NCBI GenBank assembly: GCA_011041825.1
Contig: DRAO01000363.1
Location: forward strand, 1 to 9,781
Direction: 5' to 3'
DNA length: 9,781 nt
Source of the DNA: Chloroflexota bacterium
GTDB taxonomy: Bacteria; Chloroflexota; Anaerolineae; SpSt-600
Positions within the stretch are counted from its first letter, which is position 1. Each line of letters begins with the position of its first letter. The position numbers and the translations under genes are program-made. Shown piece by piece: positions 7,096 to 9,781 of the stretch. Under the pieces are notes generated by a model. It made no database searches. It was not told the DNA's origin and saw nothing but the letters and a program-made list of their open reading frames with translations.

Positions 7096-7128
7096 GGGGC
7101 AGGTTTAACCCCGGAGTTTTTCACCACC
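7096..7128 (+). repeat. 33-nt direct repeat, copy 2
   Basis: This is identical to 6917-6949 over 33 nt. Its terminal TTTTTCACCACC (7117-7128) is also the inverse of GGTGGTGAAAAA at 6956-6967, so the 173-nt stretch 6956-7128 is bounded by 12-nt inverted repeats. It ends 17 nt before the -35 region of the rpmB promoter. Confidence 0.9.
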
Positions 7129-7145
7129 TTCCCACCCTTCCTAAT

Positions 7146-7174
7146 TTGCTTAATTTCACCGGTTGTGGTATTAT
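7146..7174 (+). promoter_or_regulatory. rpmB promoter with extended -10
   Basis: TTGCTT at 7146-7151 and TATTAT at 7169-7174 are spaced by 17 nt. TG at 7166-7167 gives an extended -10 (TGnTATTAT), which would compensate for the weak -35. Transcription would start near 7181, leaving a leader of about 25 nt that carries AGGAGGT at 7193-7199. The opposite strand holds a perfect TATAAT at 7175-7170, but no good -35 stands at the right distance, so a divergent promoter there is doubtful. Confidence 0.6.
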
Positions 7175-7206
7175 ACACCCCGCTATCAAATTAGGAGGTG
7201 GTAGAA

Positions 7207-7386
7207 GTGGCAAGGTGCGAGATTTGTGGTAAAGGGCCGCAGTTTGGACATAAGGTCAGTCACTCCAAGCACGCTACCAAAAGGCGCTGGCTTCCCAACA
7301 TCCAACGCAAAACCATATACGAAGGTGGTCGCAAAAGGCGCATTTACATTTGCACCAAGTGCCTCAAGGCGATGGGCAAGACCTAA
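7207..7386 (+). CDS. rpmB: Large ribosomal subunit protein bL28
   Basis: bL28 is a small protein of the 50S subunit. The 59-residue product begins (M)[20 protein letters not shown], the typical L28 start, and includes [10 protein letters not shown] at 24-33. Cys4, Cys7, Cys49 and Cys52 form two CxxC pairs, so this is the zinc-binding form. The start is GTG at 7207: AGGAGGT lies seven nt upstream, and translation from here gives the conserved N-terminus. A GTG three codons earlier overlaps that ribosome binding site and is unlikely. It is the only plus-strand gene in the window. It appears to be a single-gene unit with its own promoter and terminator, set between the divergent asp23-like gene and the convergent rpe. 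Confidence 0.97.
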   Translation: MARCEICGKGPQFGHKVSHSKHATKRRWLPNIQRKTIYEGGRKRRIYICTKCLKAMGKT

Positions 7387-7408
7387 GCTCCCTCCTTGTC
7401 TTCCCCTA

Positions 7409-7445
7409 AAGCCGACCTCCCTTTACAGGTCGGCTTTTTGTTTTT
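7409..7445 (+). terminator. Intrinsic terminator of rpmB
   Basis: AAGCCGACCT at 7409-7418 pairs with AGGTCGGCTT at 7427-7436 (10 bp, 8-nt loop), followed by TTTTTGTTTTT to 7445. The T-tract overlaps the stop codon of the convergent rpe gene at 7444-7446. In the minus sense the same stem is followed only by TTTAGGGG, so it should stop rpmB transcripts well and rpe transcripts poorly. Confidence 0.9.
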
Positions 7446-8115
7446 ACACTGATAACGCCATCAGTGCCGCCTGCTTTATCCTCCGTATGGCCTCGCCGAT
7501 GCCCTCCGGGGCCTCGAAAATGGCGACTCCTGCCACCAGCACATTTGCCCCAGCCCGCACTACCATCGGAGCAGTGCGGGGATTGATGCCGCCGTCCACC
7601 TCCACCTCCGGCGAAAGCCCCCTATCTCTTAGCATTGCCCGCAACTTCTCCAGCTTGCGCACCATCGAGGGGATAAAGTCCTGCCCTCCGAAACCGGGGT
7701 TCACCGTCATCACCAGCACTAAATCCACGTATTCCAGGATTTCCTCCAGCGCCCACACCGGTGTGGATGGGTTAATGGAGACGCCTGCCTTCTTACCCAT
7801 CCGCTTTATCTCCCGGATGGTACGGTGCAGGTGCGGAGCGGCCTCATAGTGCACCGTTATGATGTCGGCTCCGGCTTCAGCGAAAGGAGCAATGTAGTTA
7901 TCGGGTTCGGTTATCATAAGGTGCACGTCCAGCGGGATGCCCGTAACTCTGCGCAGGGCCTTCACCACCAAGGGCCCCATCGTTATGTTGGGCACGAAGT
8001 GCCCATCCATAACGTCCACGTGGATGTAATCGGCTCCAGCTTGCTCAGCCTCTTTCACCTGCTCGCCCAATCGGGCGAAATCAGCAGAAAGGATGGATGG
8101 AGCGATTTTAATCAT
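7444..8115 (-). CDS. rpe: Ribulose-phosphate 3-epimerase
   Basis: Rpe interconverts D-ribulose 5-phosphate and D-xylulose 5-phosphate in the pentose phosphate and Calvin pathways, as a cytosolic TIM-barrel metalloenzyme. The 223-residue protein has family length and the full active site: SILSAD at 7-12, [12 protein letters not shown] at 32-43 (His32, Asp34), DVHLMI at 63-68 (His65), TVNPGFGGQ at 137-145 and EVDGGI at 172-177 (catalytic Asp174). The ATG at 8115 begins two nt after the TAG stop of the upstream nucleotidyltransferase-HEPN gene, and its ribosome binding site (AGGGGAA) lies inside that gene. Translation is therefore probably coupled to it. rpe near rpmB, the asp23-like gene, fakA and recG recalls the B. 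subtilis gene order. Confidence 0.97.
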   Translation of the reverse strand: MIKIAPSILSADFARLGEQVKEAEQAGADYIHVDVMDGHFVPNITMGPLVVKALRRVTGIPLDVHLMITEPDNYIAPFAEAGADIITVHYEAAPHLHRTIREIKRMGKKAGVSINPSTPVWALEEILEYVDLVLVMTVNPGFGGQDFIPSMVRKLEKLRAMLRDRGLSPEVEVDGGINPRTAPMVVRAGANVLVAGVAIFEAPEGIGEAIRRIKQAALMALSV

Positions 8116-8117
8116 CG

Positions 8118-8918
8118 CTATTCCCCTGTAACCTCCCGCAGGTTCCCGGGTTTGCGAGAAGTTGGCCGTTGTCCTTCAAATTCCTGTAGCTGCGAAGCCA
8201 AAGCTTCACACATTGCACGTGCGGTTTCAATGGCTTCAACGGCCTCGTCCTTCCCCAGGCGAACGTGAGGCTCGTAACGGGCCTGATTCCTCAGGATGAA
8301 GGCGGTATGCAGTCTCCGCCCCAGTTCACGGGGGATGAGTCCAGGCTTGACGTAAAGTTCCCCGATTTTGTTGATAATCCCTCCGTGAGTTGCAGGCAAC
8401 TCTTCAAGCTTAAGCAAAAGAAGCCCCTTTGCGCAGAGCTCTGCGGCATTGTATGCGGCATCAATGGCGATTCTGTATGCTCCGTTGTGGAAGTTTTGCT
8501 CCGCCCCTTGCAGGTATTCCTGGGCCAACAGGGAATAGCCTCGGCACTCTTCGACTTTAACTTTATCCTCGTCCATCGAATATATCTCCTGGCCTTTCTT
8601 ACGCACGGTGTAGATAAGGTAAGATGCGGGGAGCCGCCATTCATCAATGCAGTGCACTATGGGCTCCACCATCTCGCCCGATTCCATTGCCATCTCGAAG
8701 GAAACATCCAGAGCCGCTTCTCGGACCTTTTCCGGTGCATCTAATGCCACGACCATAACGTCAACATCGCTTTCCTCGGTGGCATACCCTTTAGCCACAC
8801 TCCCGAAGAGCACAACCCGGGCGATGCAATCTCCCACTTCAGTGGAAAGGAGCCGTCGGGTAAATTCCTCAGCAGCTTTGCGCTTTTTGCGTTGGGTATC
8901 GTTCCCGCTCGCTTTCAT
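8118..8918 (-). CDS. Nucleotidyltransferase (MNT)-HEPN fusion protein
   Basis: The 266-residue protein joins two domains that are often encoded separately as MNT antitoxin and HEPN toxin. Residues about 10-115 form a minimal nucleotidyltransferase with GS at 39-40, SDVD at 50-53 as the first two metal-binding acids and a possible third acid at Glu85. Residues about 121-245 are a helical HEPN domain with the [12 protein letters not shown] segment and RNQARYEPH at 210-218. The classical HEPN RNase motif Rx4-6H is not evident, since Arg and His here are spaced as Rx3H or Rx7H. The domain may therefore bind nucleotide or nucleic acid rather than cut it. It follows the interrupted Toprim-like frame by 3 nt and precedes rpe by 2 nt. 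AAAGG lies about 11 nt before the ATG. Substrate and role are unknown; a self-contained toxin-antitoxin-like function is a guess. Confidence 0.88.
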   Translation of the reverse strand: MKASGNDTQRKKRKAAEEFTRRLLSTEVGDCIARVVLFGSVAKGYATEESDVDVMVVALDAPEKVREAALDVSFEMAMESGEMVEPIVHCIDEWRLPASYLIYTVRKKGQEIYSMDEDKVKVEECRGYSLLAQEYLQGAEQNFHNGAYRIAIDAAYNAAELCAKGLLLLKLEELPATHGGIINKIGELYVKPGLIPRELGRRLHTAFILRNQARYEPHVRLGKDEAVEAIETARAMCEALASQLQEFEGQRPTSRKPGNLREVTGE

Positions 8919-8921
8919 AGC

Positions 8922-9110
8922 TTACAAAGCCTTTCTCATTACACTGGCCAGTTTCCTCAGCCGGGGGCTATTGGGAAGAGCTTCTTCCACTAGCTTGCGA
9001 AATTTATCGAGATGCTGGTTGACGACTTTATGCAGCCCTTCCCCATCACCCGGCAGATTATACTTGGCCGTATCTACCTCCGCCTCCCTTGCAGCATCCA
9101 GAACCCATTG
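8922..9110 (-). pseudogene. C-terminal part of the Toprim-like gene beyond an in-frame TAG
   Basis: Beyond the TAG at 9113-9111 the same frame stays open for 62 codons (QWVLDAAREAEVDTAKY onward, including LHKVVNQHLDKFRKLVEEAL) and ends in TAA at 8924-8922. No ATG, GTG or TTG start occurs near its beginning; the only in-frame ATG (8939) is five codons from the stop. Independent translation is therefore unlikely. The predicted helical, charged sequence has normal protein character and resembles the C-terminal half of this small protein family as I remember it, where the junction reads like CPxLE-WxLxAA. The stop therefore most likely replaced one sense codon, perhaps a Glu codon by a single base change, in a gene of 153 codons. 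Sequence error and readthrough remain possible. Confidence 0.65.
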
Positions 9111-9383
9111 CTATAAGAAAGGGCAAAGCACGATCAGGACATTGCCTGTTTTCTTATCCTCGTAAAGCTTAAGCCCGTATTCACTCAGTTTAGGTGAGCC
9201 CAAGCGACTTAGGTAAGGCGGCTGACTGCTGCCAGGGTCTTCATCCACTATGCCCAGGGAGGCGGAACTTTTCTGCAGCTTCTTGCAAACTCCGCCCTTG
9301 TTACCGGAATGAACCAGCTTCTTCTTAGGAATCCCAAGAGCTTTTACAAGAACTTCGTCGGCCTTGCATTCCACGTAAATCAA
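9111..9383 (-). CDS. Toprim-like protein of an ATPase-Toprim pair, cut short by TAG
   Basis: The 90-residue product has the outline of a small Toprim-type domain: a beta strand then E5 and D9 in YVECKADEVLVKAL (3-16), and an acidic DED at 47-49 in GIVDEDPGS. These match the ExxxD and DxD pattern of OLD, RNase M5 and PARIS AriB-type nucleases. The start is TTG at 9383, six nt after the ATPase stop, with GAGGGG about nine nt upstream; it makes the N-terminus begin right at the first strand. The frame stops at TAG (9113-9111) but continues for 62 family-like codons, so this is probably only the N-terminal 60 percent of a 153-residue protein. Both acidic clusters lie before the stop. The Toprim assignment is by motif and neighbourhood; nuclease activity is inferred. 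Confidence 0.6.
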   Translation of the reverse strand: MIYVECKADEVLVKALGIPKKKLVHSGNKGGVCKKLQKSSASLGIVDEDPGSSQPPYLSRLGSPKLSEYGLKLYEDKKTGNVLIVLCPFL

Positions 9384-9389
9384 CTTGTC

Positions 9390-9781
9390 TTACCCCTCGT
9401 CTTCAATTGGTAAAAAGCGCTCAAGGTTAAAGAACACATCCACATCGAGGTCGAGGATTTCCTCAAGCTCCTGCTCGCTTAAGGCTTTGACCTGGGTTTG
9501 ATAATCCCTGAGATAGGTTACGAAAATTGCTATGTTTTCCTTGGGCGTTTTCTCTAGCACCGCCAGGAGGAAATATGGGTTGTGGGTGGATATGAAATAC
9601 TGGTTGGATTCATCGAACGCTATCCTCTCGGCTATGTATTTGGTGTAGAAGGGGAAGGAATGGGCTTCGGGCTCCTCGAATATCAGGATGGAATCCCGAT
9701 TGGTCTCCATCGCAGCGATGTGGAAGACCACCCTTTGCAGCGTGTCCGAGACCACGGAGTAAGGATGGGCAATTATCACGC
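9390..9781 (-). CDS. AAA/ABC-type ATPase (OLD/PARIS-like), 3' part only
   Basis: The gene enters from the right edge; only the last 130 residues are present and the start codon is outside the window. The visible part holds an ABC-signature-like segment (SVVSDTLQR), Walker B with catalytic Glu (ILIFEEPEAH), and the H-loop STHNPYFL. This is the C-terminal half of an SMC/ABC-like ATPase head of the AAA_21/AAA_15 kind used by OLD nucleases and related defence ATPases. Walker A must lie beyond the edge. The C-terminal segment DLDVDVFFNLERFLP is a conserved-looking tail. The TAA stop (9392-9390) is followed after two codons by the TTG start of the Toprim-like gene in the same frame. This suggests one functional pair in which the ATPase senses or clamps a target and the Toprim partner acts on it. 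Confidence 0.85.
   Translation of the reverse strand, partial: VIIAHPYSVVSDTLQRVVFHIAAMETNRDSILIFEEPEAHSFPFYTKYIAERIAFDESNQYFISTHNPYFLLAVLEKTPKENIAIFVTYLRDYQTQVKALSEQELEEILDLDVDVFFNLERFLPIEDEG

Noticed and set aside
6917..7128. CRISPR array from the 33-nt repeats
   Set aside because: There are only two copies with 146 nt between them, no regular spacing and no cas genes.
7170..7175. Perfect TATAAT on the minus strand as asp23 operon promoter
   Set aside because: No -35-like hexamer stands 16-18 nt upstream; that place is the rpmB ribosome binding site. The real operon promoter remains unlocated.
7226..7849. Plus-strand open frame of 207 codons running from rpmB into rpe
   Set aside because: It overlaps rpmB in another frame, passes through the terminator and is antisense to rpe.
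9111..9113. Recoding of TAG as a sense codon in this organism
   Set aside because: TAG closes recG, degV, the asp23-like gene and the MNT-HEPN gene at natural ends, so general reassignment is not supported.

Overview
The window looks like a chromosomal segment of a Chloroflexota bacterium, probably Anaerolineae-like. That placement is inferred from remembered protein families: a RecG with a long helical N-terminal extension, a coiled-coil protein paired with coaD, an Asp23-FakA-DegV module and a four-cysteine L28. Stop codons include TAA, TAG and TGA used normally, so the genetic code looks standard. Nearly all genes lie on the minus strand; only rpmB is on the plus strand.

Left part (1-6861), reading right to left on the minus strand: asp23-like gene, fakA, degV (FakB-like), recG, coaD and a small coiled-coil protein. 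Gaps are 137, 96, 7, 44 and 10 nt. FakA and DegV proteins form fatty-acid kinase in Firmicutes, RecG acts in recombination and fork repair, and CoaD makes dephospho-CoA. The operon runs out into a structured, gene-free left end (1-270) with a nested stem-loop just after the last stop codon and a compact cluster of five GC-rich hairpins.

Middle (6862-7445): the divergent spacer between asp23 and rpmB is unusually rich in repeats. It has two exact 33-nt direct repeats, a perfect 30-bp palindrome and a hairpin with a perfect 20-bp stem. rpmB follows as a compact single-gene unit with an extended -10 promoter, a strong ribosome binding site, a 59-codon GTG-start gene and an intrinsic terminator. 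It converges on rpe.

Right part (7444-9781), also minus strand: an AAA/ABC-type ATPase (5' end outside the window), a small Toprim-like protein, a nucleotidyltransferase-HEPN fusion protein and rpe, with junctions of 6, 3 and 2 nt. The first three look like an accessory, defence-type cassette related in design to OLD/PARIS ATPase-Toprim systems. It is fused transcriptionally, and probably translationally, to the housekeeping gene rpe. The Toprim-like gene is interrupted by one in-frame TAG at 9113-9111, after which the same frame stays open for 62 more family-like codons. This is either a fresh loss-of-function mutation, a sequence error, or readthrough. This cassette is the best candidate in the window for something new.
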